In this document: positions 47,345-61,078 of the stretch, piece after piece | Layout: each line of letters opens with the position of its first letter | How positions within the stretch are numbered: the stretch's first letter is position 1 | Origin: Paralvinella palmiformis | Lineage: Eukaryota; Annelida; Polychaeta; Terebellida; Alvinellidae | Direction: 5' to 3' | Assembly: GCA_025642065.1 (NCBI GenBank) | Contig: JAODUP010000562.1 | Span: 78,501-142,500, forward strand | Length of the DNA: 64,000 bases | The notes under the pieces: generated by a model | Told to the model about the DNA's origin: nothing | Databases searched by the model: none | Seen by the model: the letters and a program-made list of their open reading frames with translations, nothing else | Position numbers and translations under genes: made by a program

Positions 47345-49358
47345 ATTGATTGGGAAACTGATCTAAATGCACTAACAGCAGAAGATGGATGGATGATTTT
47401 TCTCAATGTTAAATGACCAAATGAGGAAATACATACCAAAATCAGCTCCCAGCAAAGACAAAAAGAGAAAAATCTGGATGACCAGGGAAGCCATAGAAAA
47501 GCATAAAAAGAAGCACCAAGCATGGAAAATATATTGGCTGACTGGGGATCGTATGGACTACATCCGTGCAACTACAGAGAAAAACGAATTCATTATCCTG
47601 ACAAGAAATTTTGTAGATATTACGAATTGAAGCTGGCAGTCAGTCTGGAGGACAACCCAACATATCTATGGAGATACTGCAAGTCACTACCCTGGCAAGA
47701 AACTTGCGTAGAGATTTTGAACGGAAACTGGCAGCCTGTTTGAAGGACATCCCAAACTAAGTCCAAGCTAAAGAACAAAACAGGCCTTGGTGACATACAG
47801 AACGAGGATGGCAGCCTCGTTAGTGATGATCATGAATAGGCAGAAATCTTAAACAAGTACCTCACTAGTGTGTTCACTAGGGAAGACACAGACACAATAC
47901 TTATTATGAATGAGCGACAGGAAAGTGTTACACTCAGAGATGTAATAATTACTCCTTATCTGGTTGAGAAGAAACTAAATAAGTTGAATGTTTCCAAGTC
48001 AGCAGGCCCAGACGGATTCCATCCACGACTACTAAAGGAAATGCACAGCCCAATCAAGGTGCCTTTGCAAATAATATTCAATAAGTCTATTATGGAAGGT
48101 ACATCACCAGAACCATGGAAGGATGCCCACATAACACCGATCCACAAGAAAGGATAAAAAATATATACCAGTAAGCCTAACACCAGTTATTGGTAAAATT
48201 ATGGAATTTATAATTAGAGACATTAATGAGGATCTATTCTGTGATGTCCAACATGGCTTTGTTCTAGAGCGCTCATGTATGACTCAGCTACTCGTCACAG
48301 TCGAGCGGTGGACTGAATTACTGGATGGTGGAGACTCTGTGGATGTCATATACCTTGACTTCAGAAAAGCTGTCGACACTGTTCCTCATAGGAGATTAAT
48401 TAAAACACTTGAGGCATATGACATAAAAAGCGGCCTCCTCACATGGATTGAGAACTTCCTCTCAGGAGACAGCAGCGTGTAATGGTGAATCGCAAGTTAT
48501 CTAATTTGGCCTGAATCCGCAGCGGCATACCATAAGGTTTTTATTAATGACCTACCTGGTGATGTCACATGTACTGCAAAGATATTTGCAGATGACACCA
48601 AACTCTTCCAGGCTATACGTTTCCATGATGACTGTCTACAACTCCAGGATGACCTAAATCGGTTAGTGGACTGATTACAGAAATGGTAGATGGAATTTAA
48701 TGGGGTCAAATGCAATGTTCTCCATCTAGGCTCAACAAACTATGTTATGAGTACAATATGAGGAATACCTCACTGGAAGCAATAATAGAGACGAAGGACT
48801 TAGGTGTCACCATTGACCGGGATTTGAAATTCCATATGCATGTGTCCAAAGGGGTGAACGAAGGATCAAGAATGCTTGGACTTGTTAAAGCAACATTAAC
48901 CTGCATCGACCAGACGACACTCCCCAGGCTAATCACCACTATTGTATGTCCTCATTTGGAATATGGAAATGTGATCTGGTGTCCAAGGTTCCGACGTGCC
49001 AAGCTGGAAGTCGAAAAGAATCCCGAGGAGATCCACAAAGCTGATACCGAACTTGAGAAGTCTGCCATCTAGAGATAGGTTAGAAGCCCTTAGACTACCA
49101 TCTTTGCACTATCGTAGGAGACGAGGCGACATGCTTCAGGTGAAAAGACCCTGAAGGGTATAGACAGGCTGGAGTCTAATCAATTCTTCTCGCTGGCTAG
49201 TCTTAAACTAGTGAAGCACCGCTCAAGATCAAGTTTGAGGCAAAATGTATTCAGTCAGAGAGTGACAAACGACTGGAAAGAGTTACCAGCACACGTAGTA
49301 GTCCCGATTAGACAAACATTGGATAAGGAAGCGTTACAGTATGCCGTGATCCATTAAA
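47345..49358 (+). mobile_element. LINE-d, CR1-type retrotransposon, 5'-truncated and inactive
   Basis: Order: linker (PSAPSKDKKRKIWMTREA), NKLNVSKSAGPDGFHPRLL, PEPWKDAHITPIHKKG, SLTPVIGKIMEFIIR, VDVIYLDFRKAVDTVPHRRL, LLTWIENFLSG, a degraded FADDTK box near 48590, KDLGVTIDRDLKFHMH, LPRLITTIVCPHLEYGNVIW and a C-terminal NDWKELPAHVV ending in a TAA near 49356. The motif set matches CR1 of vertebrates and differs from LINE-a and LINE-c. Many shifts and stops are present; the endonuclease half is missing. Confidence 0.87.
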
Positions 49359-49943
49359 TAAGAAATAGCTTGTATAGAAAATAAGACTTAACCGGAGATT
49401 TTAACAGGCTGTGCCATCGCTACTCCGTAGATCTGGTATCAAGGTATATAAAGGAAATATTGGAAGAAAGGAAAAGATCTCTACATGTCCATTTCAATCA
49501 TAACAAAGAACTACTTTATTGCTCGCGCATATAGACGGTAATATTAGCACACGTAACACTCGCCCGTATATTTGTGACAGGCGTCAACTGAATTTATCGC
49601 CAGAGATATGCTGCAAATATTGATATTTAGAAATATGCAGTTTAATTAGAAAAATTCCAAACCAGTTATATATATATAGGTTAGTGGTCATATTCCATGT
49701 TGAACCATCCAAAGATTAACACGCATTTCTTTGTCAACAAACCTTAACGTGTACTCGTTGGTACATGGTACTGGTAAGTATATTTTAACTGACTGTAAAG
49801 TCATGGCCGGTTGTCGAATTAATTTATGTTATGCAGAATTAGTAATCGCCCGTTCGTACCGCTTAATGGTGTGTGGCCGACCAATTGTGAGGTCATATGG
49901 ATATGAAACCATAGTGCTCCGATTGATTGTTGGCATCACATGG

Positions 49944-50280
49944 GTGTAGATGTCGTAGCCGCGGGGTTTGGTTGGGTTTGTACTCTATTGATATTTTCGT
50001 GGTGTGGGTTGAATGTGTGAAAGATTTGTTAGTGAATGTTTGTAATGGTACAGCCAAGTCAGCGGAGATTGGATCAAGGGACATGCGAGTCTCCACTGGA
50101 CAACACGCCGATTGTGCTGGGGAGAATTCCCCATTATATACCTGTTTGGATGTGTAGGAGGAGTTTTAGTGGGGGATTTTTGTGGAGTGGAGAGGTGGAG
50201 TAGTAGTAGAGTTGGTGGTTCTGGAGTGTATAGTTTTTGTACAGTTTTGAGTAGATGAATAAAGTAGATTCGAGACCACA
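49944..50280 (+). mobile_element. Possible solo LTR
   Basis: The block starts TGTAGATGTCGTAGCC and ends GACCACA, so TG...CA. It contains ATTATATAC (TATA-like) near 50133 and an AATAAA near 50259, about 125 bases later, in LTR order. Clean target-site duplications were not found and no internal retroelement sequence follows, so this is tentative. Confidence 0.3.
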
Positions 50281-50919
50281 TGAGTTCGGAGTTTTGAAAC
50301 AGAGAACTTAGCTAAGGCCGAGGTCCGGGACAGGCCGAGCCGACCGCGTCCCGGATCTGGGTACTTTTCATGACATCTTGTAAATATAGTTATTGACGGT
50401 GCGTGAAAAACGATTTAATAAGAATATTTGAATGAATTTATTAATACTTTAGAATTTCTTAACATTCACTGACACTAAACCTATTATTCATTAGGCACCA
50501 TAAAATATATTGTTTCCAATTGATGACCGACCCACTTTTGAGGCCCGACCCAACATATTTTTTTATTTCGTATTCGCGATATTTTCCCGGTTTTTTGTTT
50601 CCATATTTTGCTCCCGGACTAAATTTATACTTCGCGGTTTGATCGCCAGGCGTCAGCAATGCAGTTATGTTACACGCGTCTTCCTTTAGATGTTCATGCA
50701 CGTCAAACATGGCATTGGTAATACTTCAAATGAAGAGCAAAAACTCCATCATCAAATCCTGGAAAGGGTTGATGGTGGATGGGAAACATACAATGAATAC
50801 TCTGTATCATTTATACGCCACTGGCAACTGACAAATGTTTGTTTTCGTGTTTTGTTGGCACATGTTGAACGAATTGTTTACACCTACATGTGTGTTGTTT
50901 GGCATGCCAATGGCGATGA

Positions 50920-51058
50920 CATGGTTCCCACAGGCAAGGAAATATTATTTTCCAGAACATTTCCAGGACTTTTCCTGATTTTGTCAAATTCTAGGACATT
51001 TTCAAGACCTGGAAAATGAATTTGTTATTTTCCAGGTTTTCCAGGACACGTGGGAACC
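50920..51058. mobile_element. 139-bp hAT-type MITE
   Basis: Terminal inverted repeats GGTTCCCAC (50923-50931) and GTGGGAACC (51050-51058). The inside has several TTTCCAGGAC-type words and can pair. Flanking octamers GGCGATGA (50912-50919) and CTCGATGA (51059-51066) agree at 6 of 8 bases, as expected for an aged 8-bp hAT target duplication. No coding sequence. Confidence 0.65.
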
Positions 51059-51705
51059 CTCGATGAATATTTGTCGGTCTGTGTTAGTGTGTCAAAAAAG
51101 TTCGAATGATGCCACTTGTACACATCTTTTCCCGTTTCTTTTTATCTGACTTGCCCATGTCAGAGGATACGCGAAAAATAACACTCGTCTAACAATTCAC
51201 AGAGAACATAAGACACGAAATACCCCTTTATACCCCTCTCATAACTTTCTATAAACTACGTTATTACACACATTTCTTTGAGTATGGTGTCATAGGTCGT
51301 ATGACTCTTATCTAATGTCTTGTGTACACATGGGAGTGCGTTGAGTCGTGATCAGATTTAGTAAATAAAAAGCACGTGTATTTTAACTATACGCAACGTT
51401 ATTTTTCAGGTTCATTCCTGAGATCTTGCTCACCCCAGTTTGATTTACAATATAGTACAGAGCCGTTTTTAGTTGTAGATACAATTTTAAATGTCCCATT
51501 TGAAAGGTTGTTAAAATAATTTTGCGAGATATTTGAAAAACATTTAAACTTTTGTAATTAAGACTAAGTCACTGGCACCAGGCCGATTTAAAACAGAAAA
51601 ATGCGCAATTTTCCCTAAATTTTGAAAATAAAAAATAAAAACAAGATATTATTTTTATGGTGCCTTACCGCACAATAAACGTTGAAATAGAATCAATCAA
51701 ACATG

Positions 51706-53360
51706 TTATTTATCATAACTGCCATTATCAATACCTTGATGTTGAAATGTTACTCGAAGTCGGGAAGATCTTGTCCTCATTTTCATGGCTGGGTTACGTT
51801 TCACATCACGTACGCCGATATTACCCTCAGATAGTGACCTCTTTATTGAACCTGAAGTAGCTGGCGTATGTTCATCCACGCAATGAGTTATTCCATTTTG
51901 GTAGCCATTAATATTTGTCTCACTTTCCGATATTTCCCTAGTATATGTGTCAAGTTCACAAATTTGTGAAACAGTGCTATCTTTTTCTTCTTCGGGCAAG
52001 GAATTCTGACCTTGAATATGAACGAAATTTAATTAAACATTTTGGGCAGAATCAACCCTTAAGACAAGTCAGTAAACAGAAATCCATCGTTTCCACTTAT
52101 TAATAACTAATTTATTTTATTCCAGTCAACTTGGCGCTATTTCCCCCAATTTTGCAATTTTCTTATTTCCCTTTAATAGTACACTAAGAGTGTTTATATA
52201 GAAAATACGGATACAATAGTAGTTGGCGTATATAGCAACTGTGAAAATTACCTGGTATTTGCTATCAGGAAAATAAAAATGTTTTGGGATACTTTTCTTC
52301 CAAAACCAACACAATATTTTTATTTAACGCATGATACTTAAACGAATTATTTATCAAGTAAGCAAATTGCAAAATTTAGAGGCAGGTTTTTTTTGCCATA
52401 CTTTGAAATGTACCAAAAATCTAAATTAAGATCAGAAAGGAAGTGCTGAATAGCTTCTTAAAATATGATTTGCTAAGAAACCAAGGGTTAAACAATTTAA
52501 CAAAAATGAATAAGCACAAAATAAACAAACCGACATAAGATAAAAATATGATGGAATTAGTAAATTTAAAGAAACCTCAGTAACGTATATCGAAAATATA
52601 AAATATTTGTACACATGCCTGTAGCCAGCCATTCATTAATTCTTGCTATACTTTCTTCACTGTGAACAGTGCTCGGCATGTAACAAGCCATTCGGTGCTT
52701 CTCTAAGGCTGGCCCCCATTGTAGATCTGGGAGCGTTCTGTCATATATAGCCTATTGTATAAATAAAACACGGGTTAGGTTTTAAATCTAAATGATATGA
52801 CTCTAGTCAATGTCGAAATAAAACAAGAGGCGAATAATTCGTGTAAGATTTAATTTAACTGTTAAATTAATCGTTTAAGTCTCATTGGTTTTTTGTTTGT
52901 TGTTGTTGGTGATGGTGATGGTGGTGATGGTGGGTGGGGGTTGCATTTATCTACATAAAACAGGTCACAATGTAAAAGCTGCTATCAGTGATAACAATGT
53001 GGCTTATCACTGACCTACCTACCTCTCTACAAGGACGCTTGTCTGATATCAGCTGGACGGCTATTACTATTGGTAGACATAATATTGGCATCAAAGACAT
53101 AAAGATGCCGAGTATCTGAGCCCACATCGGATACTCGTAGTCATCAACCATTATTGGTTTATACATAATCCAGGAAAACAACAGAATGAACTGGAAAGAA
53201 GACCCGCAATCTAACAAACCATACAGTGGTGTTTCATTAATTGTAACTTCGCACGCACGCACGGACACGTACACACACACACACACGCACGGACACACAC
53301 ACACACACACACACACATACACACACACACGTACACACACACACACACACACACTACACA

Positions 53361-53391
<31 letters not shown>

Positions 53392-53723
53392 TTTTTCGTC
53401 GTATACAGTAACCATTGACCCGATAGAAGAGTGTATGCTAATAATAAACATCGTAATAAACAGAAGATATTGGCCAAATATTAGACAGGTAGACCCACCA
53501 GAAGCGTAGCAGGTGTGATAAACTTCCACATCAACTTCCACCACCAAGATGGCGCGTGACCGAGCATAGATTTGATATTTTCCGAGAAGTATTTGATCTC
53601 ATATAACCATGATATGCCGAGACACGTTATTAGTCCTATGATCAAAGGTGACCAGGCTGCAACGTGGCCATCAACCAGAGCCAGTAAATAAAGACCACCC
53701 TGTGAAAAAAATGAGTGTGAGTA

Positions 53724-53766
<43 letters not shown>

Positions 53767-55398
53767 TTGTGTGTGTGCGCGCGCGCGCGTGCGTGTATGT
53801 GTCATCAGGTGAATAACGTAAATATTCTTCACATTTATGTATGTTATTGTACTTATCATGCTTCGAGTACTGTCACTGAATCAGACCGACCTTCGTCACA
53901 AACGGGAGCCCGAGAAGGAACATTACAATACAGAGAGTTAGTATGACTAGCAACCTCCGCTTATACAGATGCTCGGAGAACTCATCCATTAAGGCGATAA
54001 CGATGGCTTCCATCATGAAGAAGTGAGAGTCCACTGCCAACAGGAACATCATGAAGAAGAAGAGAAGCGACCATGCCGTGCTGTAGTCTAGTCTGGTCAC
54101 GGCATCGGGAATAACGATGTAAGCAAGAGCAAAGCCTGAAAATGATGATGATAGCAATTTGTTTGTTAGAAAGGTTTTTAAATGGGGGGAGGGGGGACTT
54201 AAAAGACCCCCTGAGGACGTAATACACTCTGGCAGTGACCACTCTCGGGGTATTTCCTTGTTAGTAGTGGGGCAGGTACTATGAAACAAACATTCAATAA
54301 AATGGACCATACTGGAAATAAAAGTGATCGTATGTTGGTGTGCTATCACCGTTTCGTGATCATAAATCATGAAACGAAAGAAAGCCAATCAAACAATCAA
54401 TCAATCAGTCATTGGGGTACGTGTTAACTGAGAAAGACTACCACCAAATACAGTTCTAAGAATCAAACCATTTGGACTGAACGTTTTCAACATTTGTCAC
54501 AAGGGCTACAGCCAAGAGGGAATTAAATGATCTGGTTTCACATCGGCCTTGGTTATAGAGTATGACTCACTCAATGAGTTATACTAAACATGTCTCTACT
54601 GTGTAATCGACATTTACTGCCAATTCTATATTCAACCATATCACAAAACTGCTTTTTTTCCCGTAAGTAATTTTACGTTAGGTTTTTTTAAAACGCTTAC
54701 TGGATTCCACAACATTGGCTACATCAGTTCCCTTTTCCTTTGCAGTCACTCCGAGTATGGCGAATATAACAAAACCTGCGAAGATGCTTGTCAGAGTATC
54801 CACACAGCATATCAGATAAGCATCTCTGTCGTAGATTAAACAGACACCGAATGAATGACAACGGGGTAGAATGAGCAAAACAATGAATAAGTGATTGAAA
54901 TCTGCACCTGACATGATCAGGAATTCGACTTATACATTAACATCGGTACACATGTCGCGTATTAAAGAGATGAGCATTGATGAGCGGGAAGATGTCTCGC
55001 AGACGCAAACCTGTAGCAGTTGTAGTGGAAGCGGTTATGACTGCCCAGTGCTATCAGTCCTCCCATAGAGAGACCGAGTGAGAAGAACAGCTGCGTGGCA
55101 GCATCTCCCCACACGCCTGCTTTAGATAAGGCATTCCACTGCGGTGTGACGAAATACTTGATGCCATCCAGATGAGCATCCGTGTCCAGTGTGAAGAAGC
55201 GTATCAAGAGAATGACCAGGATCAGATATGGCAGAAGGACTGTCACGTACACTATCTAAAAGCAACAATATTAGTTGGTGAAAAGGCTTCATTTATGACT
55301 CTCAGCCAAGCTGAAGTAAGAACTGAATTATTATTTGAAATATGTATTAATGTTTAATTCCTGATAGAGCCTACACAATGTTTGTGGTGAGGTTTTGA

Positions 55399-55450
<52 letters not shown>

Positions 55451-57060
55451 CCACATTTAGCCATATACCACTCTTTCCATACTATTGTGTCACATGTTCA
55501 AAAGTGTTTTAGATGTAAAAATAAAAGCTGACAATAAAATATTTAAATGTTTTATTAAAAAGGTTTAACACAAATGGACATTATACACATTATTTAAAAG
55601 GGAACGTCTAGATATTAATTAATTGCCAAAGTGAAATAGAAAAAGTGAGTCGTTAAGAGTTTTTTGAATGCACTTATTGTTCTTACTTCCCTGATGGTGA
55701 TGGGAAGTTCACTTACAATATATTAATTAATTACGTTGCAAAACAGTAGTAAGACTTATGAATGAATTGATTATATATATTCCAAACGTTAATAATTATG
55801 AAGTCGTTCTTCGTACTATTATTATTAGAATTTATAAAAAAAATAACATCAAAAGTTTCACAAAGGAAATGGCCTAAAATACATTTTGTGCTTATAATAA
55901 TAATAATAATAATGTATATTTAATAAAGCGCCCTTACTAGCAGGAGCCATTCAAAGGCGCTGTACAAATAATATGTAATTTAATAATACCCCAAATAATG
56001 TCTGTAAAAACCCTGTAATGATTTAAAAGATAATAATTATTTATCTGTGAAAGCGACCTTAAATAGGTGTGTTTTTAGAAGAGACTTAAAATTTCGACGA
56101 TTTCTATATATTATTGGAACTTATTCCAAAAATGATAACACTAAACGCACAATCACCTGACTAAGGACACTAACAATAGTATCTGACTGGATGACCTGAG
56201 CTTAATTGGTGATGAGAATGGACTGGAAAACATCAGCCGATAAATCATTATGCCAATGAAAGGAACTTGTTTTGTCTATTCTTCAAAACAGTCAACTGCT
56301 TACCTTCTACGTCATTTACCACTAGGTGTGGCATATCGTTAATTTTAGTTGCATCCAGTGAAATATCTACTAACCTTACCAGCTGCTTTAACGCCCTTGA
56401 ATAAGCCGAGGAATGTCAAAGACCAACAGAACAACAGACTGATTGCGAGATGCCACTGAACTGCGCCAAGCTCGTCGATTCCACTCGATAAACCTAAAAC
56501 CTGATTACTGAAATGGATACATTCTGTGATAAGAAAACTAATCGGAACACGACTTATGCAATCGACCTAGATTGGTACTAAATCTAGGTCAGTTCGATGA
56601 ACCAAAATAAAAAAATTAAGCCAGGGTATGACCTTGCTCTAACTATCATGGAGTAAGTGCTACGTTTAGTCTCGGAGCTTCTGATCACACCTGAGACACA
56701 AGGTCAAGGGATGACCCATTAGGAAAACATCCCACGAAAACAGGTAACTTAATTTGACTAAATTACATTTGCTAGAAGTTTACATCATAATGCTCTAATC
56801 ACTGTGAGCCAAGTATAAAAATTATTATAAATTGTAAGTTCAATTGATAACACATGAAATACTATTGATAAAATGAAATGTCTATTAATTCTTTTATAAT
56901 TTGTATCAGCATGAAAAACGTGAATATGATTAATTTGCACTATAAATTAATAATAATTAATAATAATAATATATATATATATATATATATATATTATTTG
57001 GGGTATTAGTATACTACATATTATTTGTATAGCGCCTTTGAATGGCTTCTGCTAATAAGG

Positions 57061-57102
<42 letters not shown>

Positions 57103-58590
57103 TGCACTATACCACATTTTCATACATTATCATTAAACATTACATTGTCATCGTGCTGATATTAATTGCATCTCCTTTCACGGGTTAATCAACATAGTAT
57201 TTTCAAATATCTACTCAAAGGGTGTCAATGAGTAGTATATATCAATACTCACAAAAAATATTCTGCACTTGGTGAAGGGTATAATTTGGTACAATTAAAA
57301 TTAACTTCTTCATCAGTCCTGTTGGATGTTACTACCAACATATCTATGTCATTAGATGTAGATGAATTCCAGGTAGAGTGCCAAGGGTTGGAGATAGTAG
57401 CATTCCTTAACACAGGTATTTGGTCATCATTCATCATAGTTGATTGGCTGTTATTACAAAACGTGTACTTGTAGTAGGACATCTCTCTACAGTCTGAACA
57501 TAAACATGACAATATCGTATATAATTGTTAATTAATATCACCCACTGAAATGGCAACGAATCATGAAAAATAAACAATTAAGCAGTAAATAAGTTAATTA
57601 ATTAATCAATTAATCAATCTTCATTTCAAACCGAGTCTAAAATTCCAGAACATAAATCTACTGTAATAAAGTGATCAAGCTAATATATTGTTAATCTTAA
57701 TTGTATGTGCTGTCAATAACTTTAAATCTGGAGTCTTTCAGGGGTGATTGACAGGTTGAAAAGGAATACGACAAGACAGTGGTATTGCAATGGGAATTAT
57801 TTCAATTTTAATAATACTAATAGCCGAAATGACAGTTTTTTTACGTGGCTGGCAACCTCAAATGAGGGAAACGCATATGGTCTGTAATTTATAGCTTCCA
57901 CATGGAGACTAATTCTAAATAAATTTAGAATTTAGAATATATATGGCATGTTCGGTGGAGAAAACCTTGCCAGTTGCCTGGCTGGATGAAAAACTCCTCC
58001 TACTATAGTGCCACGGATAGAATGGCCATAGCCATAGGTAAATAGTCTCACCCATGAGGCCAAAGAATAATGAATGTGAACAGATCAATAAAGTAAAGAA
58101 TATTATTTGGGTCTTGGCTTGTCTTGTTGAAGTTTGGGGTAGAGACCCCTGGCTGTCGCCTATTGGGCACAGCCACCTAGTGTTGATTTCTATTTTGATC
58201 ACCCAAATAAGAGATTTATATTATTTGGGTGATAGCAGAGAGGTTATATATAGAGAGGTGTTACTCGTGACGGGCCATTTTGGATTTTGAACCAGTAGCA
58301 CACCTAGCGACTGGGTGCGCTTCTCAGAGCGTGGCAATTGCTAAATAATCAAAGGCTCTTTAGTTGTACACATATGATTGTGTACATGTGTACCGGATGG
58401 CTGAAATGAATTGCCAATACTAGTACTATATATTACATGAGCACATAATCTCTTGCTAATTAACACTTTAATTGTGCACACATGACAATTTGCGATCACT
58501 TCACTGGCGATCAGAAAATAATTGAACGTGGTTTAGGTCATTTCATAGCCTATTTTCTTTTGTGTGTGGAAGGCGTATTTTTCAGAAAAC

Positions 58591-58638
<48 letters not shown>

Positions 58639-61029
58639 GAGGTATGTGCATAAGGTATATGCATAAGCATATTTTTCATCATGTCAATTTACATCAATTA
58701 TCGCACGCAACATTTACGGGCCATGTCATGCTCCGTTCATTTTTATTTATTTGATATATACATGTACAACTATTATAACGCAACCATGACACAATTCATT
58801 ACATTTCCACCATATATTCATCATGTACGTTTATCATATATTAACTAAAAAGTACATTTAGAATCTACACCTCAAGAATATAGACCAATATAGGCCTGCC
58901 CAGCTGTGAACAAAGAACATACATTGAATCCTAACAATGTTTGTGTTTGCGTTAACATGTTAAAGGTAGAGAAATTAGCAGTAAAATCCTTTTGTGATGA
59001 ACATTGACAGCTGTTATGTTTGCAATTTTTAGATATATTGAATTTGCAAGTGATCTTACATAGCCCTTAGTCGCGAATGGACACGGTGATCTATTAAAAC
59101 TGGCACTTACACAAACCAGAATGTGAAGATTTGGTCTGAAACAAATATAGATCTAGATAGATTTTGGGCATACTGCTTGACTGACATTGTTAACCTCAAA
59201 TATCGAGATATCTCTTAGTGATCACAAGTCATCACACTAATTCCAAATACATGATCATTCAGTTTTGATCAGACCCTTTATTTACGGTAAGTTATTGATT
59301 TTCTTAATGCTATGTAAGTACAGATGGGCGTTGCCGGGGGTCATGTCAATTGTGGGCGTGTCTATTTTAATTTGTTATTCTAATTAAAAAAATATCCTTT
59401 ATTTAAAAAAAGTCAGATCGTATTTCATTTTGCACTAGCTTTCGTTTTCTCCGATGGGCGCATACAACACACGCTGCCATTAAAGACGCAAAGCCTTACT
59501 CAAACACAAAGCCATCACGTCCTGTCCGGTTCTCATTTTATGGATGAGTGAACCAGTTGCCACAAGACCTCATTTCAGCTCCTGGAGCACACGCGACCCT
59601 TCGGTTTCGAGTCCTACGCTTTAATTAACTGCCATCAGAGCTCGTAAAAAGGCAGTTGCCTCCAGTCGCTAGGATCGCTGCGCTCCTTGAATTCAAAATG
59701 GCGCACCATGTTAAAACGTCAAGTAACACCTCTTGTTATAAATAGTTTTTGGTGATAGCATCAGGCTCAATGTCTGACACTAATGAGACTTACCTGGAGT
59801 ATTCCAGGAGTTGTTACAAAATTTCCAAGGTAAATCTGAAGTCATTGATGCTGCAATATAGTAGATAGACCAGGCAGCAAACACATTATAGTACAGGGAA
59901 ACCAGGAACAACGTCACCACAGACATATATCCAACACCTGTAAATAGAATACAAAAAGATACAATAACCAGTTGATGCAATTTTGCATATATTCATTTAC
60001 ACTTATATAAAGTGGTTCATGAATATATTATTAATATTAAGCCTGTTTTAAGATTATTCAGATGAGTAGGTATTCAGAACATCAACAGAAACATTAAAAA
60101 CATTGGAAACAAGATTATATCCTATCTCTATTATACATTGAAAGTTTATTATTTGGTTTGTTGAAACATAATTACCTCTACAGCACATTTAGACAGAGAT
60201 GTCAATTGCATGTGTACGTTAGTATACGTATGTGTACGTGTGTGTGTAATTGTGCGCACGTATCTGGATAATTCAAAGAATTAGACTATCCAATTTCATT
60301 TATCAGCGCAATGTGATTAGATTTAATAACAACATCGTATATACCAATATGATCAACTGATACATTTGTATGGTTGATGGTTGATGTTTACAGCCACTTT
60401 TGTGCATACGGTAGGTTGAATGGGCCGAGCGACCTCCAAAGGTAATGAGGCGAAGTGAAAGATGAAACAGCCTTCTGACATGACCACGGGGAGATTTGAA
60501 CTCGGGTGGTTGAGATATGTGGCCAACCACTATAACAGTTAGACCACGGAGGCATCCAAATTGATACATATGAACAATTGAACTTCTGAAGAAAATTAGC
60601 ACTGTCTATTCTTATATTCCGACAACAAATCACGGAACTCTCCACAGTTCAAAGTATGTCATCATTAATAGACAATCCAATTTAAATATAGACTATATTT
60701 TCAATTTAGCCGGTTTAATTTAATAAATTATATAATTTAGGCTCTCTAATAAGCTGCCATTTTATTTGTTATGATGGTTCAGTATCAAAATCTAAATTCA
60801 GAATACCGTTACTAACACGCGATAGCATCTTATATCGGGCTGTGAGAGTTAAATATTACGAACAGCACATCGGATTATACATCTCTCTTCATACCGGATC
60901 GGCAGTACCGGATCAGTACTACTGATCCAGTATGAAGTTCTATTTAAACGCCATCTTTTGAAGGTCTATTTTAAAGCCTTCAACTGGATTAATTCAAACA
61001 AGTCCAAAATAGGTAACTATAATTTGGAT

Positions 61030-61078
<49 letters not shown>

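Larger units (their letters stand above)
49359..51705. other. Gene-free DNA between LINE-d and the SLC6 gene
   Basis: Contains the possible solo LTR and the MITE listed separately. The GC content rises at 49930-50370, unlike the surroundings. Open frames here (for example minus 50459-50710) have no recognisable domain. Confidence 0.4.

Noticed and set aside
50459..50710. 83-codon minus-strand frame (MFDVHEHLKEDACN...)
   Set aside because: Codon-like, but no domain, splice partner or repeat family recognised; kept out of the gene list.
52951..53547. 198-codon minus-strand frame rich in CVCVC
   Set aside because: The middle is a (CA)n array in an intron; only the two ends (parts of SLC6 exons) are coding, in spliced form.
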